This document shows positions 12,781 through 26,506 of a stretch of 64,000 nucleotides of DNA, piece after piece. The position numbers and the translations under genes were made by a program. The DNA comes from Meloidogyne chitwoodi. Taxonomy: Eukaryota; Nematoda; Chromadorea; Rhabditida; Meloidogynidae. Under the pieces are notes generated by a model, which ran no database searches, was not told the DNA's origin, and was given only the letters and a program-made list of their open reading frames with translations. Numbering within the stretch: position 1 is the stretch's first letter; each line of letters begins with the position of its first letter. The stretch is from assembly GCA_015183035.1 (NCBI GenBank), contig JACZZP010000011.1, positions 1,550,001-1,614,000 of the forward strand, given 5' to 3'.

Positions 12781-12957
12781 ATGTTTAAATTAATTAAAAA
12801 ATATAATAATATTATTATTATATTTTTTATTTTAATTTAATCAATTGTTTGTCCAAAAGGACATGTTCCTCCAAGTGCACCTTCAATGCCAATAAGAGAA
12901 ATTTGTCATGAAATCCAAATGACCCTTTATGTAAGAAGAATTAAATTAATTGAATGA
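12781..12957 (+). pseudogene. Decayed tandem copy of the 82-aa secreted peptide gene
   Basis: Starts ATGTTTAAATTAATTAAAAA, like the functional copy, and encodes the same Ile-rich signal core. A short deletion makes an in-frame TAA after about 19 codons (near 12838). After the stop, S-I-V-C-P-K-G is recognisable, followed by a diverged segment that has lost most Cys before a TGA at 12955-12957. Confidence 0.75.
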
Positions 12958-13792
12958 TGATATTAAATATTTAAATTAATTTTAACACTTTTTTTTTTAA
13001 TAAAAACTATCCTTTTCTCTTTTATTTATTTTTTAATATATCTTCCTTTTCTTATAAAATTTTTAAATAATTAATATATTTAAATAAAAATATCAGAGAA
13101 TGTTTTTTAATTTTATAAGTTAAATTTTTAAGCTATCGTCTTTTTCTAATATCAATTTTAAATCTTTTTTATTTACTTCACTAATATTTATTTATGTTTT
13201 GTTATTCCAATAAAATAATAAAATTTATGTAACACTTTCCTCGTTTTCTAAAAATTATTTATTTATTTAAAAAATAAATAGAAGAATATAAACATTTTAA
13301 ATCAACGTGGAACAATTAAAATAACAATTTGAGAATAATAATATTTAAAAATTTATTACTATTTTACAAAAAATAAATGTAATAATAAATGCCCATTTAT
13401 TCGCAAGTCTTTTTTTTTATTCAATTTAAATTTTAAATATTTATATCAAAATAGAGAGATAAAGAAATGCTGGATTTAACGGTTTTAGGGCAAATTGGTA
13501 ATATTAATAAATATAAATAAATATAAAATATAAAATATAAAATTAAGAGAGTTGATTGTATTGTTTATATTAATATAATAATTTTTATAAATTTTTTAAT
13601 GATTTATATGTAAATAAATGTGGAAACAAAAAATATGTTAAATTTTACTAAGATATTTTTTTAATAAAAAATTATCAAATGATTATAAAGAAATAAACAA
13701 ATTTTTATGAAAATATAAGTTTATAAAAGAGAATAAATTTAATTAAAATTTATTATTTAAAAATTATTTTATTTAAAAAAATAATTCCAAAA
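12958..13792. other. Intergenic A/T sequence upstream of the galectin gene
   Basis: I see no gene here. It should contain the galectin promoter. Confidence 0.5.
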
Positions 13793-15462
13793 ATGAAGGT
13801 ATTTAATAAATACCATAACTTTTTATATTTTAAAAATAAATTTAGTTGATAACACTAATTTTGTTAATTTTATGGTTGAGTACAATCAAAAGCCAAAATT
13901 GTACCTCTCCAATTGATATATTAAATAAGGTTATAGAGAATTAATAAATCTCCTATAATTAATTAAAATAATTAAGGCAGTACCGCAAATAATTGATTTG
14001 GAGAAGATTGGATTTGGAAAGGGATTTACACATTATAAAAAAATAATAATAATTAGTGGAACACCTACTAATCAAACAGACCAATTTGTCATTAATTTGG
14101 CAGATGATGGAGAATTATTCAAAACTGCAGATGTTCCTTTTCATTTCAATGCACGTTTTGATTATGATGATGATGAAAATGTTGTGAGGAATTTAATAAT
14201 AATTTTAATATATTAAAAAATATTAATATTAAATAAATGTTAATTACTCAAATATTTTAAATAAAATATTATTTAAAAGGTTGTTCGAAATAGTTGGACA
14301 AAATCAAATGGATGGGCAATTGAAAAACGTTCTGGTGATTTTCCATTTGAAATTGGTCAGCCATTTGTTTTGGAATTCAGACCTTATTCAGTTAAGGGAA
14401 ACATGAGAATAAATGTAAAATTTTTAATTAAAGATTTCCGAAAGGTTTATTTTTAAAATTTTAAAGTCTTTTGAAAAGAATGAATTTTTATTAAATAATT
14501 ATTTTAATAAATTCACCTATTTAAATCTTATAAATTTAATTTTATTTTTTATAGATCTACATCAACAATAAATTTTTTGTAGATTATAGTATTTCAAATC
14601 ATCGTTTTTCTTTGTATGGAATAAGTCAATTACAAATTACTGGTGCAATTAAATTGAATTATATAAAATTATGCGGAACTCCTCCCAAACCAGCTCTCCC
14701 AACATGTGAACAGCCAATTATTTTTCCAAATGTGGTAAGATAAAATTTTAAAAATATATTAATATAATTTTTATTTTTAAATAAATTTTTATAAAAATAT
14801 AATTTTAGTCAAGTTATCAATAACAAATTCTTTTTTTAAATAATTAATTGACAAAAATAAGGATTTTAATATTTTATTTTAAGAATGTACCAGTAAATTA
14901 TGATTTTGTAAAAATTGGACTTGGTCTTGGTTTTCTACCAAAAAAGATGATTACAATTATTGGAACACCTACTTATAGTGAGGAATATGGACCAAAAGAT
15001 TTTGTTGTTAATATTGGAGAGGATGGTGTTATGGAAAAGAATTCTTCTATTTTATTTAGTTTCAGTCCCCGTTTTGATGTAAAAGAGGTAAATAAGTAAT
15101 TATTAAATAATAATTTATTTAAAATTTAAAAAGGTTGTTAGAAACTCTTGGACAAAGGAAAAAGGATGGGAAACTGAAGAACGTTATGGTCCATTTCCAT
15201 TTTCAGTTGGCCAGCCATTTGTTTTGGAAATTTATGCAAAATATAATAATTATATATATGTAAGATTTATTAATAAAATAACGTTTATTTACCCTCAGGC
15301 ATAAATATTACATAAAATTTAAATATTTTTTAATTTTAGGTAGATGTCAATTACAAATATTTTACCTCATTCTACCGTCATGATTTAGCTAAAGTAAGCC
15401 AAATTGAAATTTTTAGAGCAGTTCAAGTTGGCTCTGTTGTTTTTTGCAAAAAATATAATTAA
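13793..15462 (+). CDS. Secreted tandem-repeat galectin (two CRDs)
   Basis: Eight exons with consistent phases give 354 aa: 13793-13798, 13846-13929, 13977-14183, 14280-14414, 14555-14734, 14884-15087, 15134-15259, 15340-15462. The first exon encodes only Met-Lys. The signal peptide (LITLILLILWLST) is completed by exon 2, which is unusual because most galectins lack one. CRD1 (about 35-190) keeps the beta-galactoside residues H-F-N-A-R, V-V-R-N and W-A-I-E-K-R. CRD2 (about 205-350) has S-F-S-P-R in place of H-x-N-P-R but keeps V-V-R-N and W-E-T-E-E-R. The exons of the two CRDs match in position (junctions before V-V-R-N), so the gene arose by internal duplication. A galactoside-binding secreted lectin is the likely product, with CRD2 probably weak or altered in specificity. 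Confidence 0.85.
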
Positions 15463-15574
15463 TTAAAGAGAATATTTAATTAAAAATAATATAAAGTTCA
15501 AAAATTATGTAATAAAAAAATTCAATTATAAAGTATTTAAACTTAAACATTTAAAAATTTTTCTTTCTCCATTC

Positions 15575-18500
15575 TCAAAGTGATTTCCATTCTTCATTTC
15601 GCTTCTGCAATAACTTAAATTTAAAAAAAATAAAAAGTAACAAAGTTTAAATAATTATACAAATAAAATTGTAATCGTTAAAAATAAACAAACATCTTTT
15701 TCAAGATCTCCTTCCAAATACTCCAAAAAATGTACTGGATCAAAAATTTTAGCATTATTAATTTGATAGATAATATTACAAAACACTTCACATGCAATCA
15801 AAAAGTCATACACATGATGTAAATTACAATAATTATTGTAGCTGTTTGAGTGTGCCCTGAAATATAAATGAAATTTTATTAAATAAAAAATAAAGCTTTT
15901 AGATAATACAAAGGTAACTTTTTTCATGAAAGTGCTAAATGCTTTTCCAATGGAAGGGTTATAGAGTAATTGTTTTTTGGAGACTAACCAGTAGAGTAAA
16001 AGTATTCTAACAATAAGGCGACTTTTTTAAGTTGAGATTTGCATTATTAGGTTTTGAAAATTTTAAAAACGAGGTATTTTATATTGAAAATAAAAAATTA
16101 CGCTTGTAAAGTATCCCATTTAGATATAAGTTTTTGTGCAAGATCTTCATCAGTGCTCAAACAAACACATTTGAGATAGTATGCAATCTCATTTGTAATT
16201 CGATGTGACTTAGGATCTAGATCAAATTGAAGCATAAAATTTTTGATTTGAAGACATCCTGCGTGCCAAGCATCGTCAGACGCCATTTCACCGTTTTGTT
16301 TTTCAACATGATAAACTCCAGAATCCAAATATTGCTGAACAGTAGTAGGAGAATTCTTTCTAATTAAAACATGTCGCCTAAGTTTAACTTGTTTTACCTA
16401 GAAAAAATAGAAAAGTGAGTAAAGTCTATGAAACAAAAGTTGAGTCACAAATCTGAAAATTTCCCCATTTATCAAAATTAATGTGACCTTTTTTGTAAAA
16501 ATCGTAATTATTTGAAAAACAAAATTTTGGAAAATATTTTAAAACAATTATGCATAAAATAAGAATAAAATTACCGTTCTGTCCTCTTCAACTTCAAAAG
16601 TTTTAGTTTCCAATTCAAAATCATTTCTAAAAATTTGTTTGACCAAATATTTAAAGAGAATGTCAAACCTTTTATCCTCAGGAATCAGATTCATCACTAA
16701 CTTTATCTGTTGATCAACAGACAATCCATTAAACTGAGGATCCGTAATAGTAATTTTTGTACCTAAATTAGGGTATAAAATTAAAAATATATATTAAAAT
16801 TTTACATTCTTTGACATCCATAAATTTTTCTTTTAAGACTTTAATAAAATCCAAACTCGAAGATCCAGATTGTGAACCATTAATTAGTTTACGCTTTCTT
16901 TTATTTAAATTCGTAACTTTATGGAAGACTAGCATAGACATTTCAAAACCTAAAAAATTATTGAAAGACTAAAAAATAAAAAATTTTTAACCTTTAATCA
17001 CAGTATTAGAGGTACACAATTCCTGACATTCAACAAAACCAACATCATTAATTAAATAATCTTTAAATTGATTAGGTTTAAATTTAATATTCTCGTAAGT
17101 CTCAAGCATGTCTGGCTAAAAAAAGAAAAATTTAATATTTTATAATAAAAGTAATAGACTATTTTTTTGCTGCTTTGTGATATTTTGACCAATCCTGAAT
17201 TTCAAGTAGTAGACGACCTCCTAAATTAATATTAAAATAAATAAATTTTATAAAATGCACGTGAAGATTTTTGAGGGAAGAATAAAATTATTACTTTTAA
17301 AATAAAAATTTGAGTTAAAAATTGTAAAATTTATGTGAATTTACTCTTTTTCCAAAGTTTTTTACAAAAGTTATCAAATTCATTTTCTTTTATAACTTAT
17401 CATGTCATGCTTAGAAAAATGTTTGGACATCTAATGGATAGAATCAGAGAACAACATCGAAACATAACCGACTCCACCATGAAACACTATGTATTCCATT
17501 TTTTATTCGCATATAATTTTTTTAAGCATATGGAAATTAAGAGCAACAAAAAAAATCCGCGCAACTTTTTTCCACATTTTAAACCTTTTTTATGCCTTCA
17601 AAATAAATTCTTTTCATCTATTTTCATAATAGTTTCTAAGAAAAGTTACGCAAACTTTTGATCTTGCAATAAAGGAAAGAAAACCCTAAAAAATTAACTC
17701 AGCAACTCAATTTTATTTTTTATGGATTAAAAAAGTAAATTAAAAAAACCTTGCTTTAAATGTTTCCAAATTTTCTTAAAAAATCGTTTAATTCCTTCAT
17801 CTCCCCAATTTAAATGTATCCATTTTGAAATACTTAAAGCCAAAATTATATCATATTCTTCCTGTATCATTTCAAGATCTTCATCTGATTCAAGTACATA
17901 ATTTTCATGAGAAAACCTTACATTATATTCTTTTTTTGATGCTGAGAACTTTCCGATAATCTGGAAAAAAATTCTTTAATAGTTAAAAATAAATTGTAGA
18001 ATTCGAAGGCACATCAGATGAATAAAAAAATTTATTAATAAGAAAATTTGCGGATATAATTTGCGGACTTTTGTCGCCAGAGTAGAAAATTACAGCCTTA
18101 AAAATCTTAATTTTCAAACCATTTTGGGCTATTTATGGATTGATCGATTTTGTAGTGAATTATAAGAAATACATTTATTAAAAAATAGGAAAATAAAAAA
18201 AGCTAAAGAACAAAATTGCAATAATTAAATATTAACTACTCGTATTAAACGTTTAAAAAACAAAAAAGGACTGGATATATTATGTAGGTGTATAATGAGT
18301 GAGAACAATGAAACTAAATTGCTTTCGATACGTAAAATGTTAGATACTTTAAAAATAAACCTTTTGTCCGTTATCAAAACCAAAATAATGTTTAATATTT
18401 TTTTTAGCAATATCAATAAGATTATCATCAATATCAATACCCAAAATAAGAGAAGGGCTTAACTTCTTTGCAATTACCAAAGTTAAATGCCCTACATTAC

Positions 18501-18799
18501 AACCAATATCAAGAATTCTTTTATTAGTAAACCATTCTTTTGGTAATAAATCAAGACGCCTAAAAAATTATTTTAAAAAAATAAAATAAAACTAACGGAT
18601 CATAAAGTAATCCTTTTTCTATAGAATAACGATTAAAATTTCCATAACGAAAACGTTTATTTCTAAATAAAATTAATTTAAATTAAATTAATTTAAATTA
18701 AATTAAAAAAAACCTCTTCTTTTTCGTTGAAGTTAAACTAGTTGAAGCATAAGGAGAGGAAAGACCAGATTCGGACGAAGAAGAACACTCCTCACTCAT
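15575..18799 (-). CDS. Bin3/MePCE-type RNA 5' cap methyltransferase with a novel C-terminal module
   Basis: Exons, minus strand: 18799-18714, 18662-18597, 18559-18361, 17960-17750, 17220-about 17160, 17115-16992, 16949-16806, 16762-16575, 16397-16102, 15856-15694, 15613-15575. The N-terminal half is a Bin3 methyltransferase: [11 protein letters not shown]-binding [13 protein letters not shown], acidic GIDID, the family hallmark [12 protein letters not shown], then [11 protein letters not shown] and [12 protein letters not shown]. MePCE/BCDIN3 enzymes methylate the 5' phosphate of 7SK-like or other small RNAs. About 250 further residues follow in frame; this extension is shared with genes at 23624 and 36573. 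Key parts are [31 protein letters not shown] and AAHSNSYNN. The exon 5/6 join is off by one base: in a 7-A run near 17162-17168 one extra A would restore the frame. This is either an assembly error or a real lesion. All later exons are in phase. Confidence 0.75.
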
Positions 18800-20137
18800 T
18801 TTGTGAAGTGTTTTTTTAAACTAGTGAACAAAAAAATTAATCAATAAAAATTAAAAAAGATAAATGTAATTGTTAAAAACAAATAGTAAAAAAAATTATT
18901 TTCAATAAAAATTAAAACATTTATTTATATAACAACAAACGAATGCATTAATTAACAAAACTGAGCATCTTTTTTTATTTTAAAGCTTTTAAAACAAGAA
19001 TAACCCAATAATCTCTAAGATTATACCCTCTTCCTTCTTCTTTGAATTATGATGATTAAAATTTAATTTTAAATTAATAAAAATAATTTTAAGCTATTCC
19101 AATTTTCAATAATAAGTTTGAGAAACCAAAACTTATTTCTTGTGATTAAAAACCAAAATTCAATTAATAAAAGCATTAATTTATATAATTTTTAATTAAA
19201 AAAATTTTTTTTATAAGTATAAAAATTAAAAAACATTTTTAAAAGCATTATTTTTGCATACATTTTTAAAAAACCCAACAATAATAAAACAAAAAAAATG
19301 AGAGCATATAAAAATCTTTAATGTCATTAGAATTAAATAAAAAGCTGATTCGAAGAGGCGGCTTTTTACCAAGCAGCAAATAGGTAATTGAAAAATAAAA
19401 TTACCAAAGTTAGAAAATTGATGAAAATTATATTAATTAAAATAATCACATATTCAAACTGTACAATCAACAAATGTTCATCTACTTTTTGTACTGCTTG
19501 AAATTGTAGAATATTTTTAATTTACTAAAAAGTGACAAAAATTAATTTTTGATGAAAAGACAATCAGTACAAAAGAAAATTTTTGATTATTTTCTAAACA
19601 AGTATTTTTAGTTATTTAATATAATTTTACTTTTGGAATAAAAATTTCCTATATCATTGGTAAAAAAAGTAGCTATAATAATATAAAATTTTGTATAAGC
19701 AAAAGAGAAATGTGAGAGTGAAAGAACATAATTAAATGATTGCATAATAACAAAGAATGTCTACAAATATTTTTAAATAATTTTTTAAATTAATTTTTAT
19801 TAATTAAAAATTATAATTTTTTAGAGACATTCTTAGTAAAATAAAATATTTAAAGTCAATTTAGGTAGAAAAACAATTATTTTTATTTAAATGCATTATA
19901 TTTTGTAAAAATACACAAAGTTAACATATATTTATATGATCAAAACAACTTAACAAAAAACTGGTCGGTAAAGAAGAGATGCATTTTTTTAATTTTGGGA
20001 AGAAAATGAGGTCGTTGAAAGCGTTCTTTTAATATATTTTAATTTAACATATTTTAAATAATTTAAAAAAGAACACTTTAAATTAGTCAATTAAATATTT
20101 TACGGATAAAACAGCATATTTATACATTTTGTTTTTT
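18800..20137. other. Spacer between the methyltransferase start and the G alpha 3' end
   Basis: No coding exon recognised. Holds a partial copy of the 10040 hairpin repeat near 19474-19503 and A/T sequence. The divergent promoter of the minus-strand methyltransferase should lie just above 18800. Confidence 0.5.
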
Positions 20138-22613
<2,476 letters not shown>

Positions 22614-23179
22614 AATTGAGGGCGAAAACAAAAATTAAATATAAAACAAGGCAAAAAAGTGTTTGCAGAAAATCTAAAATTATAAAAATGGTTTATAAAA
22701 TAAATTTGATTAAAATATTGAAAAATCACAACAAGCAGAAAAAGATAAATATCAGCAAAAAACAAACAAAAATTTTGCAAATAAAAATTATGGCAAATCC
22801 CACATTGTCGCGGGCAAGTTTGTCGCGAGACGACTTTGTCTTAAAATTTTTAATATAAAGTTTTAAGTCTGAGTCGGATCGGCTGGATTTTTCCGGATTC
22901 CTGATCCTTGGTATTCCCGCTTTTGCTTCTTTGGGGATGGTATTCAGTTTTGGCATTTGTTCTTTAGCTAATATTAATGCATGGTTTATTTTTTTAAAAC
23001 TTTTTAATTTTTTTATAAAGGTTTTATGGATATTTGAACACTACTCAGCCGAACACTTTATTTTTAATCATTTGGAAATGGCTGGCGAACCTTTATTTGA
23101 AAACGATAAAGACGATAAATTGCAGCCAAAGAAACCAAAATTAATACAATATTGTTTATTAAACATTTCATTTTTGCAG
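22614..23179. other. Region upstream of G alpha, with unassigned coding-like stretch
   Basis: Contains a short GC-richer patch (22800-22935) with repeated TGTCGCG and GGATC motifs that I cannot assign. From about 23013 to 23150 an open plus-strand frame reads as charged, protein-like sequence (AEHFIFNHLEMAGEPLFEND, then DKLQPKKPK). It may be another relic exon of the duplicated zone that begins here. No firm gene call. Confidence 0.35.
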
Positions 23180-23400
23180 GAGATTGTTTCTGTCAACTGA
23201 TCACTCTAACATAAGTGTTGCCTCTGAGCGGCTTGAGGTTTTTTTATAATAAACTTGGAAATCATTTAAAATGATTTTAAGGTTCGTGCGTCTGCGCGTG
23301 CTGGACTTCGAGAATTGCATGACAAAGGATTGATAAAAGTTGTAGTGAAGCACGGCTCAGTTGGTGTATACCCGCGCTATCAAAGCGGAAAAAACAGAAC
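23180..23400 (+). pseudogene. Relic of ribosomal protein eS25 gene (rps-25), copy A
   Basis: After an intact acceptor (TTTTTGCAG), the exon reads as eS25 E-I-V-S-V-N-L-I-T, then is broken by an insertion/frameshift near 23205-23215. S-E-R-L-E resumes and an intron follows. The last exon (from 23282) reads VRASARAGLRELHDKGLIKV and further eS25-like residues, but runs on past the normal end. The 5' exon is missing. Matches copy B at 33699-34160, with shared downstream non-coding sequence. Confidence 0.75.
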
Positions 23401-23623
23401 TGATTGCAACTCAGTTTTGTTATTTAATGCGTTCATTTATTTGTTGATAAATATAAAATGTTTCGGTTTTTTTTAATGTAAATGTTTCAGTTTCAACCTT
23501 TGTTAATTTTTTAATTTCTTTCATCTTAACCTTCAAAAAAAAAACGCTTGAAATCTTGTGATTGATTTTTATTTTTACCTTACAGTTTACAAACATTTAA
23601 TATTAAAAGCACTGTGTTTAAAA

Positions 23624-25315
23624 ATGAGCACTGTTTATGTTGGTAATCTTTCGGCTCGTGCGTCAGAGCGTGACATTAAAGAATTCTTTAGAGAGTTTGG
23701 TCAGATTAGCAGCATTTCTCTCAAAATTAATTATTGTTTTGTGGTATTCATTTACCTTATGGTTATTCTAATTTAAAATTTAGAATTTTTGTGACCCGGC
23801 AGCTGCTGAGAACGCTATTTCCGCCAAAAATGGATCTGTTCTTTGTGGACAACGTGTAAATGTTAAAGTTCCTCATCGATCGTATCCTGGTGGTGATCAA
23901 AATTATCAACTCGGAGAACAAATTGCTGGTTATAGCGGTAGCGGAGCAATTCGTCAAGTAGCGTAAGTATCATTTTTATTCAATTCAAATTATTCATCTT
24001 GACTTATTAATTTACATTGTTTCCAGTTATGATCCTTTAATTCAATCTCGCGATCAAAACTTACCTGACAAAGATCGTATACTGAATCGTTTAGTCGAAC
24101 ATAGTTTTTCTCAGTATATGTTAGAAGGTTTTTTTTAATTTTATTTTTTAAAATTATTTTTAGGACCGAAATTAAAATTAACAATATATGATTCTCAATT
24201 CAATGCAATATCAGTTAAAAAACAGAGGGACATGATTATGGATATTTTGCCGATGGATGTTAAGTATGTTTCTTTTATATTTTTTAACTAATAACTTAAA
24301 TCTAGAGAGAATTTAATCATCGAAACAAAACGTATTCCAACCACAGCAGACAACAGTAATTTTTTTTATTAATTAAGATTTATATTTTGTTAATTTGCTA
24401 TAATTTTTCAAATTTTCGATATTATTGAAAAATAATCTTTTATGCAAATTGGGTCGAACCCTAAGCGTATAAATTACTAAAAAGTAAAGGACAAATGATT
24501 AACCTCAGATATTTTTCATATAAATTAATTTGTTATAAACATGAAATCCATTGTTTTTATTTTTGAATCAATTATTTCCAGTAAATATTTTTAGATTCGA
24601 CTGGTATCTTTAAAAAACAACATTAGAGTTGGCCAGAATCTTCCTGAATCTCCGCAAAGCTTTATGGATAGTGCGGTTTCGAACTTTGAGGATGGACGGG
24701 GTGCTATTGCCTCTGAACTTTGTTGGGCTGCAGCATCTCTGCAATTGCGTTATTTGTTGTTGGCCGAAAATATCGAAGTGAATAATCTTGATATGAAAAA
24801 AGTCGTGGTATATTATCTGAGAAGTATCCTTGGCGGAAGGATGGCCACCCAACTCAAAAACAGCTGGAAAGATTTGGAACGGTTTCATTTTTATATTAAA
24901 TTTACTTGAAAGCTTAAATTTTAATTTTTCGATTTTGCTCAATTAGATTTTATTAATTTTTATTATAATCAAATATGATTAAATTTGATATTTTTTAACT
25001 TTAGTGGTGCCCTCGCTAATTTCTACGATGGTGGGAGCGATGATCTGTTTATTGTTTTTGATTATCTGACTGCTGCGAGAGATTTCTGCAACATTATTTT
25101 TTCTGTAAAGGACAAAAATCTATTCAACCGCATTTCTTTTCTTAAATGGCTTTCTCGTGTGTATTCGGAAGAGGTTCTTATTTTGTATTAAATTTTTATG
25201 TTTTTTTATAGTTAGGAATTATTTAAATTTCTATAAAATTATATTTTAGTATTTTGATTGTTTTGATGGTACATGGAAGCAAGTGAACCCTGCGCCTAGA
25301 CATTTTCCGGTATAA
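23624..25315 (+). CDS. SR-type RRM protein fused to the shared C-terminal module (possibly frameshifted)
   Basis: Exons: 23624-23743, 23784-23962, 24027-24127, 24164-24263, 24306-24355, 24595-24881, 25005-25173, 25250-25315. The first two exons are one RRM of the SR splicing-factor type: VYVGNLSARASERDIKEFF, RNP1-like INYCFVNFCD, then LCGQRVNVKVPHR. The rest aligns part by part with the module at 15575 and 36573: LKLTIYDSQFNAIS, ILPMDVK, AIASELCWAAASLQLRYLL, ALANFYDGGSDD and a last exon with D-G-T-W-K-Q. Phases agree except at the 24355/24595 junction, which is one base out and makes the canonical splice run into a stop. The upstream sequence matches 33990-34368, so this is half of a segmental duplication. 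It may be a recently damaged gene or there may be an unseen splice choice. Confidence 0.6.
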
Positions 25316-25515
25316 TAAATGGTGATATGAATGAGAATGATGCAATATATAAAAATTATATCTTTTTTGTTATTTTCAAATATTTCAAACATTTTTAATT
25401 CGAGATAGCAGATTATAAATAAATAAATGATTCTACAATTCTTTTTTTATTCGATTTTATTTTTATTAAATTATAACTTTGTTTTTAATTTTAAAATATT
25501 TTTGATTCTTTTTAA
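25316..25515. other. Spacer in the duplicated zone
   Basis: A/T-rich sequence without coding signal between the module gene and the UTP6 relic. Confidence 0.5.
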
Positions 25516-25680
25516 ATGGCAGTTTGTAGAAAAATCATTAGAAGAATTGATTCCAGTCTTTAAACAGCTTATATTGGTTTAAATATTTTCTCCAGAAGAA
25601 GTCTGTGAATTTATAAAGGATTGCCGTAATTTTGAATACAAACTGTGAACAGGTTTTTATTCTTTTTGGTTATTTTATTT
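25516..25680 (+). pseudogene. Relic of the first exon of UTP6 (SSU processome), copy A
   Basis: Reads F-V-E-K-S-L-E-E-L-I-P-V-F-K-Q-L, then SPEEVCEFIKDCRNFEYKL, the N-terminal pattern of the U3 snoRNP protein UTP6. It is frameshifted directly after ATGGCAG and has an in-frame stop between the two stretches. Copy B is at 38227-38360. Identification rests on memory of the UTP6 N-terminus. Confidence 0.55.
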
Positions 25681-26095
25681 ATTCAGACCTTGAAAGTTAG
25701 TATTGAATTATTTTAACTTTTTATTTTAGTCATATGTTTCTTTATGTTTGTAAAAGAAATCTCTTTTTTAAATAGCGCGTATAATTAAAAGACTTACTCG
25801 TTTGCATATTCTTTCTTTTTCATAGTTTCTTTTTATTTCACTGATCTCCATCTGGCTTTTTTAATAAATGTTTCAAACTTTTTTGTAATATTTTTATTAA
25901 TTTGTTGATTCTTATTTAATTTTATTTTCTCGTTTAAATATTAAAAAAAAATTTTTTGATTTAATAAATATTGATTAAAAATGAATGAAATTAAGAAGCA
26001 ACAAAACTTCAAAGAAAATCATTTATAAAGTTTTTCTAATGGCAAGAAAAAAATTTTTCATCTCAAAGAAATTTTCTTCCTAATTATTTGGTTAG

Positions 26096-26290
26096 AGGAA
26101 AAGCTGATCCAATAATTGTTGGTGGAAATTTACTTGGTGTAGTAACAATGTGGTCACCAAATAGTCAAAAACCTTTAATTGAAATTTTTGCACATAAAGG
26201 TCCAATTCTTGGAATTGATATGGATCAGACTGGACATTATATGGCAACAAGTGGATTGGATAATAAATTATGTATTTGGGACTTGAGAAA
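26096..26290 (+). pseudogene. Orphan WD-repeat exon of WDR46/UTP7
   Basis: Follows a TTGGTTAG acceptor-like site. Reads VGGNLLGVVTMWSPNSQKPL, then FAHKGPILGIDMDQTGHYMA and NKLCIWDLR, the penultimate WD repeats of the ribosome-biogenesis protein WDR46 (UTP7). No neighbouring WDR46 exon is found on either side. The next conserved block of the same protein is at 34369-34574, beyond intact gex-3. It is therefore a gene fragment, not an exon of gex-3. Confidence 0.65.
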
Positions 26291-26506
26291 TAGTTTTAAT
26301 GAATTGTTGTTTATTCTTCTCTTATTGAATTATAAATTTTGTTAACATTTTTGATTTATCTAAAATGAAAAAAAAATATGCAAAATTTTATTTATAAAAG
26401 TTTATAAGTTTATGAATCACGGCCTCATTTTTATTTTTTGTCTTAATTTGCAAATTTTTATCATAAATTTTTTATGAAAAAGTTTTAATAGTAAATTCAC
26501 AGAAAA

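Noticed and set aside
16102..16397. The module segment of the methyltransferase gene as an independent gene
   Set aside because: Exons from 17115 to 15575 join in phase through the end of the Bin3 domain without a stop, so a single gene is the simpler model.
22616..22956. Overlapping ORFs on both strands upstream of the G alpha start
   Set aside because: Lys/Ile/Phe-rich translations of A/T sequence without motifs or splice structure.
24440..24480. B-box-like GGTTCGACCC on the minus strand near 24450
   Set aside because: No A box or tRNA-like stems lie at the required distance; it is inside an intron of the RRM-module gene.
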